Shown here: positions 9,987 to 19,491 of the stretch, piece by piece
How the letters are laid out: each line of letters begins with the position of its first letter
How positions within the stretch are numbered: position 1 is the first letter of the stretch
From: Paeniglutamicibacter kerguelensis
GTDB lineage: Bacteria; Actinomycetota; Actinomycetes; Actinomycetales; Micrococcaceae
Direction of reading: 5' to 3'
Assembly (NCBI RefSeq): GCF_017876535.1
Contig: NZ_JAGIOF010000001.1
Location: forward strand, 682,001 to 746,000
Length of the DNA: 64,000 bases
The notes under the pieces: model-generated
Told to the model about the DNA's origin: nothing
The model's input: the letters and a program-made list of their open reading frames with translations, nothing else
Database searches by the model: none
Translations under genes and position numbers: made by a program

Positions 9987-10992
9987 GAATCCACTTCCCG
10001 AATTGATTGAACCGACCGACACCGTCAAGCGTGTGCGTGTCGGAAAAGTGTCCACGCGCAAGATCGATCATTTTGTTGCCCCGCTTGAGGAAACCCCATT
10101 GCAGTCCGTCGACAAGATCGACGAGACGGTCGCACCCCTGAGCATGTGGGCGCAGGCCTGGCGGTCGCTGCGGACCCGGCCACTGTTCATCATCTCCGCC
10201 CTGATGATCATCCTCGTTATCACTGTCGCGGCGTTCCCCGGCCTGTTCACCCAAACCGATCCGACGGCTTGCTCGCTGTCGAATGCGCGAAAGGGCCCGG
10301 AGCCCGGACATCCCCTGGGTTTCACGTTCCAAGGCTGCGACATTTACGCGCGCATCATCATCGGTACGCGTGCCTCGGTGCTTGTCGGCCTGTTCACGAC
10401 GATCGCGGTGGTCATCATCGGCGGCACGTTCGGCGCGTTGGCCGGTTACTACGGTGGTTGGCTGGACTCCGTCCTGGCCCGCCTCGGAGACATCTTCTTC
10501 GCACTGCCGTTGATCCTTGGTGCCATCGTCATCATGCAGCTTCCGGCATTCCGAGACAGCAAGAGCATTTGGACGGTCATCATCACATTGACGATATTCG
10601 GATGGCCGCAGTTGGCCCGCATCACCCGAGGTGCCGTCATCGAGGCAAAGAATGCGGACTATGTCATGGCCTCTCGGTCGCTTGGGCTCTCAAAGTTCAA
10701 AACGCTGCTGAAGCACGTGGTGCCAAATTCCCTTGCGCCGATCATCGTGGTGGCCACGATTTCCCTGGGTACCTATATCGTGGCCGAGGCCACGTTGTCC
10801 TTCCTGGGCGTTGGACTGCCAGATAGCATCATGAGCTGGGGAAGTGACATTTCCGATGCCCAGATTTCCCTTCGCAACAATCCTCAGATCCTCATGTGGC
10901 CGGCCCTTGCATTGTGCATGACCGTCTTGAGCTTCATCATGCTCGGCGACGCGGTGCGCGATGCGCTGGATCCAAGGGCACGTAAGGGATAG
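9979..10992 (+). CDS. Peptide ABC transporter permease (DppC/OppC type)
   Basis: This 337-residue second permease subunit has a long cytoplasmic N-terminus (about 60 residues), the OppC-type N-terminal membrane helix with 'QAWRSLRTRPLFIISALMII', and an EAA loop near 'NADYVMASRSLGLSKFKTLL'. The C-terminus ends in the typical 'GDAVRDALDPRARKG'. It pairs with the DppB-type subunit encoded just upstream. Confidence 0.88.
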   Translation: MSENPLPELIEPTDTVKRVRVGKVSTRKIDHFVAPLEETPLQSVDKIDETVAPLSMWAQAWRSLRTRPLFIISALMIILVITVAAFPGLFTQTDPTACSLSNARKGPEPGHPLGFTFQGCDIYARIIIGTRASVLVGLFTTIAVVIIGGTFGALAGYYGGWLDSVLARLGDIFFALPLILGAIVIMQLPAFRDSKSIWTVIITLTIFGWPQLARITRGAVIEAKNADYVMASRSLGLSKFKTLLKHVVPNSLAPIIVVATISLGTYIVAEATLSFLGVGLPDSIMSWGSDISDAQISLRNNPQILMWPALALCMTVLSFIMLGDAVRDALDPRARKG

Positions 10993-10996
10993 CGCC

Positions 10997-12694
10997 ATGA
11001 CTGAACTATTAAAGGATTCATCCGTGAATGCAATAGCCGAGGACCGGCCGCTTCTCGAAATCAAAAACCTGGCCATCACCTTCTCAACTCCGGAGGGGCC
11101 GATCGAGGCGGTGCGCAACGCGAACCTGACGATCATGCCCGGGGAAACGGTTGCCATCGTGGGCGAGTCCGGCTCGGGCAAATCCACCACGGCGCTCTCC
11201 GCCATCGGATTGCTGCCGAGCAACGGCCGGGTGTCCGGCGGCCAGATCATCTTTGACGGCGAGGACATCACCCACGCCAGCGAAAAGCGCATCGTCGAGC
11301 TGCGTGGCAGCTCCATCGGCATGGTTCCGCAGGATCCGATGTCCAACTTGAATCCCGTGTGGAAAATCGGTTTCCAGGTGGAGGAAACGTTGAGGGCCAA
11401 CGGGCTGGCCGGGGGCAACGCGAAGGAACGCGTCGCGCAGGTGCTGTCGGAGGCAGGCCTGCCAAATGCCGCATCCCGCGCAAACCAGTACCCGCACGAG
11501 TTCTCCGGCGGCATGCGCCAGCGCGCGTTGATCGCCATCGGCCTGGCCTGCCGCCCGCGCCTGCTGATCGCCGACGAACCCACCAGCGCCTTGGACGTGA
11601 CCGTCCAGCAGCAGATCCTGGACCACCTGGACACCATGACCAGCGAGCTGGGCACGGCGGTCCTGCTGATCACCCACGACCTCGGCCTGGCCGCGGAACG
11701 CGCGGAAAAAGTCGTGGTCATGTACAAGGGGCAGGTGGTCGAATCGGGGCCCGCACTGGAACTCCTGCGCAACCCGAAGCACCCCTACACGCAACGCCTT
11801 GTTGCCTCGGCGCCGTCGCTGGCGTCCAAGCGCCTGCAATCGCAGCCGGTTGAAGTCGCCGAGCAAGTGAATGCGGTCGCCAAGCCCGAGCACTCGCTGA
11901 AGACCGATGACGTGCTTGAGATCAAGGACCTGACGAAGGTCTTCAAGATCCGCAAGGGCATGGGCCGCCACGAAGAGTTCACCGCGGTGGACAACGTTTC
12001 CCTTGAGGTCAAGCGCGGCACCACCACGGCAATCGTGGGGGAGTCGGGTTCCGGCAAGTCGACGGTGGCGCAGATGGTGTTGAACCTGCTGACGCCCACG
12101 TCGGGTTCCATCACCTTCGACGGGCAGCTGATGACCGACCAGCCCGAATCGCAGCTCTTCAAGTTCAGGCGCCGCGTGCAGCCGATCTTCCAGGACCCCT
12201 ATGGTTCCCTGGATCCGATGTACAGCATCTACCGCACCATTGAGGAGCCGCTCCGCATCCACGGGATCGGCGACAGCAAGTCGCGGCAGAGCCGGGTCAA
12301 GGAACTGCTCGGGCAGGTGTCGATGCCCGCTTCAACCATGCACCGGTTCCCCAATGAGCTCTCCGGCGGACAGCGCCAGCGCATCGCCATTGCCAGGGCC
12401 TTGGCGTTGCAACCGGAGATGATCATCTGCGACGAGGCCGTCTCGGCGTTGGACGTGCTGGTGCAGGCGCAAATCCTGAACCTGCTCAACACGCTGCAAG
12501 AAGAGCTCGGCCTGACGTACCTGTTCATCACCCACGACCTGGCGGTCGTGCGCGAGATCGCCGATAACGTGTGCGTGATGAAGAACGGGCGCATCGTGGA
12601 ACGGGCAACGACCGACGAGGTCTTCAACAACCCGCAAAGCGACTACACGCGCAACCTGCTTGGTGCCATCCCCGGGGCCACGCTGCTGCTTTAG
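10997..12694 (+). CDS. Fused two-domain peptide ABC transporter ATPase (DppD-DppF fusion)
   Basis: This 565-residue protein contains two complete ABC ATPase modules that are separate DppD and DppF genes in many bacteria. Each has Walker A (GESGSGKS near residues 55 and 354), the signature motif ('SGGMRQR' in the first, 'SGGQRQR' in the second), Walker B and the switch His ('LLITHDL', 'LFITHDL'). Both modules end with the oligopeptide-binding C-terminal element ('NPKHPYTQRLVASAP'; 'NPQSDYTRNLLGAIPG'). The ATG at 10997 has AAGGGA upstream; an in-frame ATG at 10961 inside the permease gene is rejected. It powers the importer encoded by the three preceding genes. Confidence 0.9.
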   Translation: MTELLKDSSVNAIAEDRPLLEIKNLAITFSTPEGPIEAVRNANLTIMPGETVAIVGESGSGKSTTALSAIGLLPSNGRVSGGQIIFDGEDITHASEKRIVELRGSSIGMVPQDPMSNLNPVWKIGFQVEETLRANGLAGGNAKERVAQVLSEAGLPNAASRANQYPHEFSGGMRQRALIAIGLACRPRLLIADEPTSALDVTVQQQILDHLDTMTSELGTAVLLITHDLGLAAERAEKVVVMYKGQVVESGPALELLRNPKHPYTQRLVASAPSLASKRLQSQPVEVAEQVNAVAKPEHSLKTDDVLEIKDLTKVFKIRKGMGRHEEFTAVDNVSLEVKRGTTTAIVGESGSGKSTVAQMVLNLLTPTSGSITFDGQLMTDQPESQLFKFRRRVQPIFQDPYGSLDPMYSIYRTIEEPLRIHGIGDSKSRQSRVKELLGQVSMPASTMHRFPNELSGGQRQRIAIARALALQPEMIICDEAVSALDVLVQAQILNLLNTLQEELGLTYLFITHDLAVVREIADNVCVMKNGRIVERATTDEVFNNPQSDYTRNLLGAIPGATLLL

Positions 12695-12740
12695 CCTCGC
12701 CTGGTTCGGTTTCGCCGGACCGACGTGGCTGGCAAGGCCA

Positions 12741-12787
12741 ATGACAGTGGATGGGCGGACCGAAATGGTCCGCCCATCCACTGTCAT
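12741..12787 (+). terminator. Terminator of the first peptide importer operon
   Basis: A perfect 21-bp stem (12741-12761 with 12767-12787) with a 5-nt GAAAT loop lies 46 nt after the ATPase stop. A smaller hairpin (GGTGCCCA 12815-12822 with 12831-12838) follows. The rest of the 475-nt gap to 13169 holds no supported gene. Confidence 0.85.
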
Positions 12788-13033
12788 TTGGCGGCCCGTT
12801 TCAGCTGACCTCTGGGTGCCCAGTCCCTTGTGGGCACCTTATCAACGTAACTTTTCCCGTTGTTGCCAAACTGTTATGTTTTGCGACGCCTCCGGTTTTC
12901 CTACCGGACAGTAGTTATTGGCAAAGCTCAATGTGAAGTAAACCCTTGATTTTTGGCGGCTGTAGCGCTCGTCACGTACTGACGTGGTGGTTGCGCGTGT
13001 CGGTCGGGCGTCTTGGGTGACCGGGGTCTCGAT

Positions 13034-13051
13034 AAATGTGAAGCGACATTT
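13034..13051. promoter_or_regulatory. AAATGT-N6-ACATTT palindrome upstream of the second importer
   Basis: A perfect 6-bp inverted repeat with 6-nt spacer (AAATGTGAAGCGACATTT) lies about 120 nt upstream of the second substrate-binding protein gene, in an AT-rich patch. The form and position suit a repressor or activator operator; the protein that would bind is unknown. Confidence 0.4.
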
Positions 13052-13169
13052 TTATATCCATCCGGGCTGATCAGCGCTATCGTTTTTTTATGTGGGGTAG
13101 CGCACGCCGCGTGGACCGCGCCCGAGCGAAAGCTCGGCAACACGAAGATCAAGCTTATAAGGAGGAGAA

Positions 13170-14978
13170 ATGCGTGTTCAGCGTATTTCGAAGGCTGTCG
13201 CAGTAGGTGCTGCGCTCGCACTGGCACTCACCGCTTGTGCACCTGGCGGCCCGGCTGAGCCAACCGGTTCGGCAGCACCATCGGCAAATGCCGTTGGCAC
13301 AAATACCGTAGAGCCGGCAAACAGTGGCCTCGCCGATCTTGGCGACGTTACGACCAAGGATGACACCATCAAGGTCACTGTGGGTGCCCCCGATTTCATC
13401 GGCTACAACTCGCTGACACCACAGACCTACAGCACTTACAACTCGGCCATTACTGACCGTGTACTGTCATCCTTCTCGTACTTCGGCACCGATGGCAAGA
13501 TCTACCAGAACAAGGACCTTGGTTCCTACGAAAAGGTCAGCGACGATCCGCTGACAATCAAGTACACCATTGCCGAAAACGCGAAGTGGTCCGACGGCAC
13601 CCCGATCACCACGGCCGACGCCGTTCTGGCCTGGGGCACCCAGAATGCAAACCTGAAGAATGCAAAGAAGACCCCGCTCTTCGACTCTGTCTCAGCAGAC
13701 CTGGGTGACACCGTTCCCAAGGGTCCTGAGGGCGCGCCTGATTCCAAGGAATTCACCGTCACCTTCAAGAACCCGGATCCGGACTGGCAGATCCAGACCT
13801 GGATGACCACTCCGGCGCACGTCGTTGCCAAGCAGGGCGGCCTGTCCACGGCCGATCTGGTTGAAGGCATCCGTTCGGGCGACGCGGCCAAGATCACCAA
13901 GGCCGCTGAATTCTGGAACACCGGTTGGACCACCAAGCCTGGCGCGCTTCCCGCAGCCGAGCTGATCCCGTCCTCCGGCCCATACAAGCTCAAGAGCTGG
14001 AATGCCGGCGAATCGGTCACGCTGGAAGCCAACGATGCCTACTACGGCACCCCGGCCGCCACCAAGACCCTGACCTTCCGCTTCCTCGCGGATGATGCAA
14101 TGGTCCAGGCGTTGGACAACGGCGAACTGAACGCCATTGCCCCGCAGCCGACCATTGATACCCTGGCGCAGCTGAAGAAGCTCGGCGAAAAGGTAAACAT
14201 TCAGCAGGGTGACACCATGACCTGGGAACACTTGGACTTCAACTTCGGTGAAAAGGCGGCCTTCAAGGACAGCCTGGAACTGCGTGAGGCATTCGCCAAG
14301 TGCGTTCCGCGCCAGGAAATCGTTGACAACCTGATCAAGCCGCTGAACCCGGAAGCTCAGGTCCTCAACGCCCGCGAAGTCTTCCCGTTCCAGGAAAGCT
14401 ACAAGGACGTTGTCGGAGCCGCTTACGACGGCCGCTACGACACGGTTGACGTCGAGGGTGCCAAGAAGATCCTCGAGGAGCAGAACGCCGTCGGCACAAA
14501 GGTTCGTATCGGCTACTCCGCTCCGAACCCGCGCCGTGCCAACCAGGTCGCAATGATCAAGTCATCCTGTGACGCCGCAGGCTTCGACGTCGTTGATGCA
14601 GGCGATCCGAAGTTCTTCGCACCGGGCGGCACCCAGGAGCGCGGCGACTACGACGTTGCCCTGTTCGCTTGGGCCGGCTCCGGCCAGATCACTTCCGGCC
14701 AGAACATCTATGCCACCGGCAAGCCACAGAACTACGGCAAGTTCTCCAACAAGGAAGTTGACGAGGCATGGACCCGTCTTGCAACCTCCATGGATCCGGC
14801 CGTTCACCTGACCGAAACCAAGAACATCGAGAAGCTGCTGTGGGACAACCTCTTCGGCATCCCGGTATTCGCCCACCCCGGACTGTCCGCCTCCTCGGCT
14901 GACGTCAAGAACGTGCGCCACACCGCCACCCAGTCGCAGATCGTCTGGAACGCGGATCAGTGGGTCCGCGCTGAGTAA
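13170..14978 (+). CDS. Peptide ABC transporter substrate-binding lipoprotein (second system)
   Basis: This 602-residue solute-binding protein of family 5 has a lipoprotein signal peptide ending in the lipobox LTAC (Cys at about residue 23) and an Ala/Pro/Thr-rich spacer. The mature part shows family features: 'YTIAENAKWSDGTPITTADAVLAW' region near residues 130-155 and 'SSGPYKLKSWNAGESVTLEAN' region near residue 270. It is preceded by AAGGAGGA. It is clearly a paralogue in role of the first receptor but divergent and longer, so it probably binds different ligands. A hairpin separates it from its permease genes, as in the first system. Confidence 0.87.
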   Translation: MRVQRISKAVAVGAALALALTACAPGGPAEPTGSAAPSANAVGTNTVEPANSGLADLGDVTTKDDTIKVTVGAPDFIGYNSLTPQTYSTYNSAITDRVLSSFSYFGTDGKIYQNKDLGSYEKVSDDPLTIKYTIAENAKWSDGTPITTADAVLAWGTQNANLKNAKKTPLFDSVSADLGDTVPKGPEGAPDSKEFTVTFKNPDPDWQIQTWMTTPAHVVAKQGGLSTADLVEGIRSGDAAKITKAAEFWNTGWTTKPGALPAAELIPSSGPYKLKSWNAGESVTLEANDAYYGTPAATKTLTFRFLADDAMVQALDNGELNAIAPQPTIDTLAQLKKLGEKVNIQQGDTMTWEHLDFNFGEKAAFKDSLELREAFAKCVPRQEIVDNLIKPLNPEAQVLNAREVFPFQESYKDVVGAAYDGRYDTVDVEGAKKILEEQNAVGTKVRIGYSAPNPRRANQVAMIKSSCDAAGFDVVDAGDPKFFAPGGTQERGDYDVALFAWAGSGQITSGQNIYATGKPQNYGKFSNKEVDEAWTRLATSMDPAVHLTETKNIEKLLWDNLFGIPVFAHPGLSASSADVKNVRHTATQSQIVWNADQWVRAE

Positions 14979-15005
14979 TTGCCAACCGGCAATATCAGCG
15001 TCTTA

Positions 15006-15039
15006 GTGTGGGGCTTGGCGTTTTCGCCGGGCCCCACAC
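15006..15039 (+). terminator. Hairpin between second receptor gene and its permease
   Basis: GTGTGGGGC (15006-15014) pairs with 15031-15039, with a nested GGCG/CGCC and a TTTT tip. It lies 28 nt after the receptor stop and mirrors the hairpin at 8916-8954 in the first importer, so attenuation after the receptor gene is likely in both operons. Confidence 0.7.
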
Positions 15040-15095
15040 GCCCTCGTTAATACCACTTACGAGGGCGGATCAAGACGGAAAGGTAAGTAGTTGCA

Positions 15096-16613
15096 GTGCT
15101 GAAATTTATCATCAAAAGGCTCGGGGCCTCGTTGGGCATTTTGCTCGCCGCCTCATTCCTTCTCTACGTATTGGTGATCAACTCCGGGGATCCACTCGGT
15201 AACCTGCGTGAGAGTTCCGCCGAAAACCGGGACTACCTCATGGCGCAACGCAGTGCGTACATGAATCTGGACCAGCCCTGGTACCTGAGGTACTGGGATT
15301 GGCTCATGGGCGTTGGCAAGTGCTTTGCACTGCAATGCGACCTCGGGACCAATGTCCAGGGAGTTGAGGTTTCCGGATTGCTCGGCGCCGCAGCATCCTC
15401 CACGTTGCGCCTGGTCATCCTGGCCACGGTGCTGGCAGCCATCTTCGGCATTGCCATCGGCGTGCTCACCGCCGTTCGACAGTACTCGGGCCTGGACTAC
15501 GGCGTCACCTTCCTGACCTTCTTGTTCTTCTCCCTGCCGGTCTTCTGGGCCGCGGTCATGCTCAAGGAATACATGGCCATCGGCTACAACAACTGGATCA
15601 AGGAACCCTCGATCACGCCGCTTCAAACGATTGTCGTGGCGGTGCTCTTCGGTCTCCTCATGCAGGTGTTCCTGGGCGGCAGCGTCAAGCGCCGTATCGC
15701 CACCTTCGCAGTGTCGGCGGCCTTCGTCGGAGTGGCAATCCCGTACTTGCTGTGGCTGAACTTCTTCCGCTACCCGCAACTGGGATTGGTCGGCATCGTC
15801 GTCCTCTCCCTGGCCGTTGCCCTCAGCGGCACCGCCATGACCGTGGGCGTGCGAAACAAGGCGGTGCTCTACCCGGCATTGATCACCGTGGGCCTGGGCA
15901 TCATCTTCTACTACGCAACCTTCTCCATCCTCGAGGCGCCCAGCACCCCGGTGCTGATCATTGGCGGCGTGCTATCGATGGCCATCCCCGGCGCCATCGG
16001 CTACTACATGGGCGGCCGGGTCCGAAAGGTCGCCATGTGGGTTAGCGCCTTCACCGGCCTTGCCTTTGCCGGCCTGACGGTCATCGACCACATCTTCCGC
16101 GCCTGGCCCGGTTTCCTGCAGCTCAAGCCGCGCCCGGTGGGCACCATCGGTTCGCAGACCCCGGACTTCATGGGCAGCTTCTGGGAAGTCTTCCTGGACA
16201 GGGGGGCCCAGCTGCTGCTCCCGACGATCCTGCTCGCAGTGATCTCGCTGGCCAGCTACTCCCGCTACACCCGAACCTCGATGCTTGAAGTCGGGCAGCA
16301 GGACTACATTCGCACGGCCCGCTCCAAGGGCCTGGGTGAACGCACCGTGATCTTCCGCCATGCCTTCCGCAACGCTTTGATCCCGATCGCCACCATCGCG
16401 GCCTTCGACTTCGCGGGCCTGATCGGCGGAGCTGTCATCACCGAGGCAGTCTTCGGCTGGAAGGGCATGGGCGAAATGTTCCGCACCGGCCTGACCGCCG
16501 TGGACCCGGCGCCGGTCATGGCCTTCTTCTTGGTCACCGGAACCGCAGCTGTTCTCTTCAACATGCTTGCGGACATCTTCTATGCGCTCCTAGACCCGAG
16601 GATCCGGATATGA
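15096..16613 (+). CDS. Peptide ABC transporter permease, enlarged DppB type
   Basis: At 505 residues this permease is about 190 residues longer than the usual DppB/OppB subunit (about 310-330). The N-terminal membrane region and the C-terminal EAA-loop block ('QDYIRTARSKGLGERTVIFRHAFRNALIP' region near residue 405) are normal. The extra length is a hydrophobic insertion of several added membrane segments at about residues 190-330. The start is a GTG at 15096 with AAGG some 12 nt upstream, a weak site. It overlaps the next permease by ATGA. It forms the channel of the second importer. Confidence 0.85.
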   Translation: MLKFIIKRLGASLGILLAASFLLYVLVINSGDPLGNLRESSAENRDYLMAQRSAYMNLDQPWYLRYWDWLMGVGKCFALQCDLGTNVQGVEVSGLLGAAASSTLRLVILATVLAAIFGIAIGVLTAVRQYSGLDYGVTFLTFLFFSLPVFWAAVMLKEYMAIGYNNWIKEPSITPLQTIVVAVLFGLLMQVFLGGSVKRRIATFAVSAAFVGVAIPYLLWLNFFRYPQLGLVGIVVLSLAVALSGTAMTVGVRNKAVLYPALITVGLGIIFYYATFSILEAPSTPVLIIGGVLSMAIPGAIGYYMGGRVRKVAMWVSAFTGLAFAGLTVIDHIFRAWPGFLQLKPRPVGTIGSQTPDFMGSFWEVFLDRGAQLLLPTILLAVISLASYSRYTRTSMLEVGQQDYIRTARSKGLGERTVIFRHAFRNALIPIATIAAFDFAGLIGGAVITEAVFGWKGMGEMFRTGLTAVDPAPVMAFFLVTGTAAVLFNMLADIFYALLDPRIRI

Positions 16614-17689
16614 GCGCGCACCAGAACAACGAAGAGCTACGAGGTTCATCGAGCATGATTTCCGAAATGGAGCCAAACGAGCAGCAGCTCGTTTCCCTGG
16701 TCGAGGTAGAAGACGCGGAGCTGGCCCAAAAGGCCACCGAGTCCAAGAGCCAAGGCCAACTGATCCGCCGCCGCTTCCTGAATCACAAGCCGGCGATCAT
16801 CTCATCGATCATCCTGGTCTTCATCACGGTGGTTGCCTTCAGCTCCATCGGGTTTGCGGGCATCCCGGGCTGGTGGCACCATAGCTACCTGAAATCCGGC
16901 CCCCTCGTCAACGGCGGCGCCCCGACCCTGAGCCTGCTGCCGACCTGGCTGGGCGGCAGCGGCATCACCTTAGGTGAACACCCGTTCGGGCAGGACGACA
17001 CGGGCAAGGACTACTTTGCCTTGGTCATGCGCGGCACCCAAAAGTCCATCATCATCGCCGTGGTTGTAGGCGCCATCTCCACCTTCATCGGTGCTATCAT
17101 CGGCGCCCTGGCCGGCTACTTCCGCGGCTGGGTCGACGAGGTGCTGATGCGCATCACCGACCTGTTCATCGTGATCCCGCTGTTGGTCTTGGCCGCGGTC
17201 CTGGGCCAGATGGCCGGAAAGTCCACCAACTCCATCTTGGCGCTCGCATTTGTGCTGGGACTGGTGACCTGGACGGGATTGGCCCGCCTGGTGCGCGGCG
17301 AAGTCCTGACCCTGCGCGAACGCGAATACGTCGCAGCGGCACAGGCCATGGGCTCGACAACCAGCCGGGTGATCTTCAAGCACCTGCTGCCGAACACCGT
17401 TGGCGTGATCGTCGTGAACGCGACCTTCGCCATCGCCGGCGCCATTCTGCTTGAAACCTCGCTGAGTTACCTCGGCTTCGGCGTGAAAGCGCCGGAATCA
17501 TCCCTGGGCCTGCTCATCAGCCAGTACCAGAACGCATTCACCTCCCGCCCGTGGCTGTTCTGGTGGCCGGGCATGATCATCGTCGCCATCGCCCTGAGCG
17601 TGAACTTCCTGGGCGACGGATTGCGCGATGCGTTCGACCCCCGCCAGACCCGCAAGGCAAAGCGCCGCAAGAAGAAGGAACTCTCATGA
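16610..17689 (+). CDS. Peptide ABC transporter permease (DppC type, second system)
   Basis: This 359-residue protein has a cytoplasmic N-terminal extension of about 60 residues, the OppC-type first helix after 'QGQLIRRRFLNHKPAIISS', and an EAA loop at 'EYVAAAQAMGSTTSRVIFKH'. A further in-frame ATG (the start of 'MISEMEPNEQQ') could be used instead and would remove about 15 residues. It overlaps both neighbours by four bases and pairs with the enlarged DppB subunit. Confidence 0.86.
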   Translation: MSAHQNNEELRGSSSMISEMEPNEQQLVSLVEVEDAELAQKATESKSQGQLIRRRFLNHKPAIISSIILVFITVVAFSSIGFAGIPGWWHHSYLKSGPLVNGGAPTLSLLPTWLGGSGITLGEHPFGQDDTGKDYFALVMRGTQKSIIIAVVVGAISTFIGAIIGALAGYFRGWVDEVLMRITDLFIVIPLLVLAAVLGQMAGKSTNSILALAFVLGLVTWTGLARLVRGEVLTLREREYVAAAQAMGSTTSRVIFKHLLPNTVGVIVVNATFAIAGAILLETSLSYLGFGVKAPESSLGLLISQYQNAFTSRPWLFWWPGMIIVAIALSVNFLGDGLRDAFDPRQTRKAKRRKKKELS

Positions 17690-19386
17690 GCATCCAAGTA
17701 CCGGTGAAAGGCACAACCGGCACGGCACTGAGCTTCGAGAATCTCAATGTCGTATTCGATACGGAATTTTCCGAGGTCCACGCGGTCAAGGGACTCACCC
17801 TTGAGGTGTTCCCCGGCGAAGTCGTGGCACTGGTCGGCGAATCGGGTTCCGGCAAGTCCGTGACCTCCACCGCCGCCATGGGCCTGCTGCCCTCGAACGC
17901 GAACATCACCGGCAAGGCGCTTGTCGGCGGCGTCAACGTCGTCGGTATGCCCGAGGCCAAGATGCGCAAGATGCGCGCCACCGAAATCGCCATGGTCTTC
18001 CAGGAGCCCATGACCGCGTTGAACCCGGTGCTGACGGTCGAGCGCCAACTCACCGAGTCCCTCGAGCTGCACGGCCTTGCCTACGGCAGGGAAGCAACCG
18101 CTCGCGCCATCGAATTGCTTGAGATGGTCGGCATCCCGGAACCGGCCAAGCGCATCAAGCAGTACCCGCACCAGTTCTCCGGCGGCCAGCGCCAGCGCAT
18201 CGTGATCGCCATGGCGATCTCCTGCGACCCGAAGGTCATCATCGCTGATGAGCCGACCACCGCGCTCGACGTGACGGTGCAGGCCGAGATCCTGGACCTG
18301 CTGCGCGAGCTCAAGGACAAGCTGAACACCGGCATCCTGCTGATCACCCACAACATGGGCGTGGTGGCCGACCTGGCCGACCGCGTGGCAGTGATGTTCC
18401 GCGGTTCCCTGGTCGAAACCGGCACGGTGGAACAGGTGCTCAATGCGCCGCAGCACCCGTACACGCAGAAGCTGCTCGCCTCGGTTCCGCGCCTCGAGGC
18501 GGTGGCCGTTGACGGCAGCTGGGTCGCCGAGCCCGTTGTGGCCGTCGAGCCGGAGCGCAAGCTCGTGCTTGAAGCCAAGAACCTGGTGCTGGAATACGAC
18601 ATGCGCGGAAGCAAGTTCCGCGCCGTTGACGATGTTTCGTTCGAGATTGCCCGAGGGGAGATCCTGGGCATCGTCGGTGAATCGGGTTCCGGCAAGTCCA
18701 CCGTGGCCAAGGCCGTGCTGGGCCTGCTTCCCGTGGCCTCGGGACGCCTGGCGGTGCAGGGCAGCGACCTGACCAAGTTGCGGCCCAAGGCCGCACGCGC
18801 GGTGCGCGCCAAGATGGGCGTGATCTTCCAGGACCCGGCGGCCTCGCTGAACCCGCGGTTCCCGATCGGCGACTGCATCACCGAACCCATGGTGGTGCAC
18901 AAGGTCGGAAGCCGCGCAGAACGCGTCAAGCGCGCCAAGGAGTTGCTTGAGGCGGTGCACCTGCCGGCCTCGGTCATCAACCGCTACCCGCACGAGCTCT
19001 CCGGCGGCCAGCGCCAGCGCGTGTGCATCGCACGCGCCCTGACCCTGGATCCCGAGTTGCTGATCGCCGACGAGCCGACCAGCGCGTTGGACGTTTCGGT
19101 TCAGGCCGCGGTGCTGGAGATGATCCAGGAACTGCAGGAACGCTACGAGTTCGCCTGCCTGTTTGTCAGCCACGACCTGGCCGTCGTGGACCTGTTGGCA
19201 CACTCGGTGGTTGTCATGAAGTCCGGCAAGGCGATCGAGCAGGGTCGCGTCAGCGACGTCCTGCACGCGCCCAAGGAAGAGTACACGCGCAAGCTGCTTG
19301 CGGCGGCCCCGGTTCCGGAGCCCGGTGAGCAGGCAGTTCGCCGCGAGGCCCGCCGCTTGCTCATGGATTTGGAAAACGGGAACTGA
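17686..19386 (+). CDS. Fused two-domain peptide ABC transporter ATPase (second system)
   Basis: This 566-residue protein carries two ABC ATPase modules like the ATPase of the first importer. Walker A motifs (GESGSGKS) lie near residues 50 and 330, and both modules have SGGQRQR signatures and Walker B 'IADEPT' segments followed by 'LITHNMG' or 'FVSHDLA' switch regions. Each half has the oligopeptide C-terminal element ('[17 protein letters not shown]'). AGAAGGA precedes the ATG at 17686. It energises the second importer. Confidence 0.9.
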   Translation: MSIQVPVKGTTGTALSFENLNVVFDTEFSEVHAVKGLTLEVFPGEVVALVGESGSGKSVTSTAAMGLLPSNANITGKALVGGVNVVGMPEAKMRKMRATEIAMVFQEPMTALNPVLTVERQLTESLELHGLAYGREATARAIELLEMVGIPEPAKRIKQYPHQFSGGQRQRIVIAMAISCDPKVIIADEPTTALDVTVQAEILDLLRELKDKLNTGILLITHNMGVVADLADRVAVMFRGSLVETGTVEQVLNAPQHPYTQKLLASVPRLEAVAVDGSWVAEPVVAVEPERKLVLEAKNLVLEYDMRGSKFRAVDDVSFEIARGEILGIVGESGSGKSTVAKAVLGLLPVASGRLAVQGSDLTKLRPKAARAVRAKMGVIFQDPAASLNPRFPIGDCITEPMVVHKVGSRAERVKRAKELLEAVHLPASVINRYPHELSGGQRQRVCIARALTLDPELLIADEPTSALDVSVQAAVLEMIQELQERYEFACLFVSHDLAVVDLLAHSVVVMKSGKAIEQGRVSDVLHAPKEEYTRKLLAAAPVPEPGEQAVRREARRLLMDLENGN

Positions 19387-19420
19387 TCCCTTCCGGATCG
19401 GCCCTTACGTAACAGAACAA

Positions 19421-19460
19421 AGGAATGGCCGGATATCCCATTGGATAGCCGGCCATTCCT
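19421..19460. terminator. Bidirectional terminator after the second importer
   Basis: AGGAATGGCCGG (19421-19432) pairs with 19449-19460, and the interior TATCC/GGATA pairs as well, leaving a 4-nt loop. It separates the importer operon from a convergent GNAT gene. Confidence 0.8.
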
Positions 19461-19491
19461 CGTGCCCGAAGGCAAGAATGCGGGGGAGCGG

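Noticed and set aside
17467..19266. Minus-strand open frame of about 600 codons across the second ABC ATPase
   Set aside because: Shadow frame created by GC-rich codon use; the plus strand carries two complete ATPase modules.
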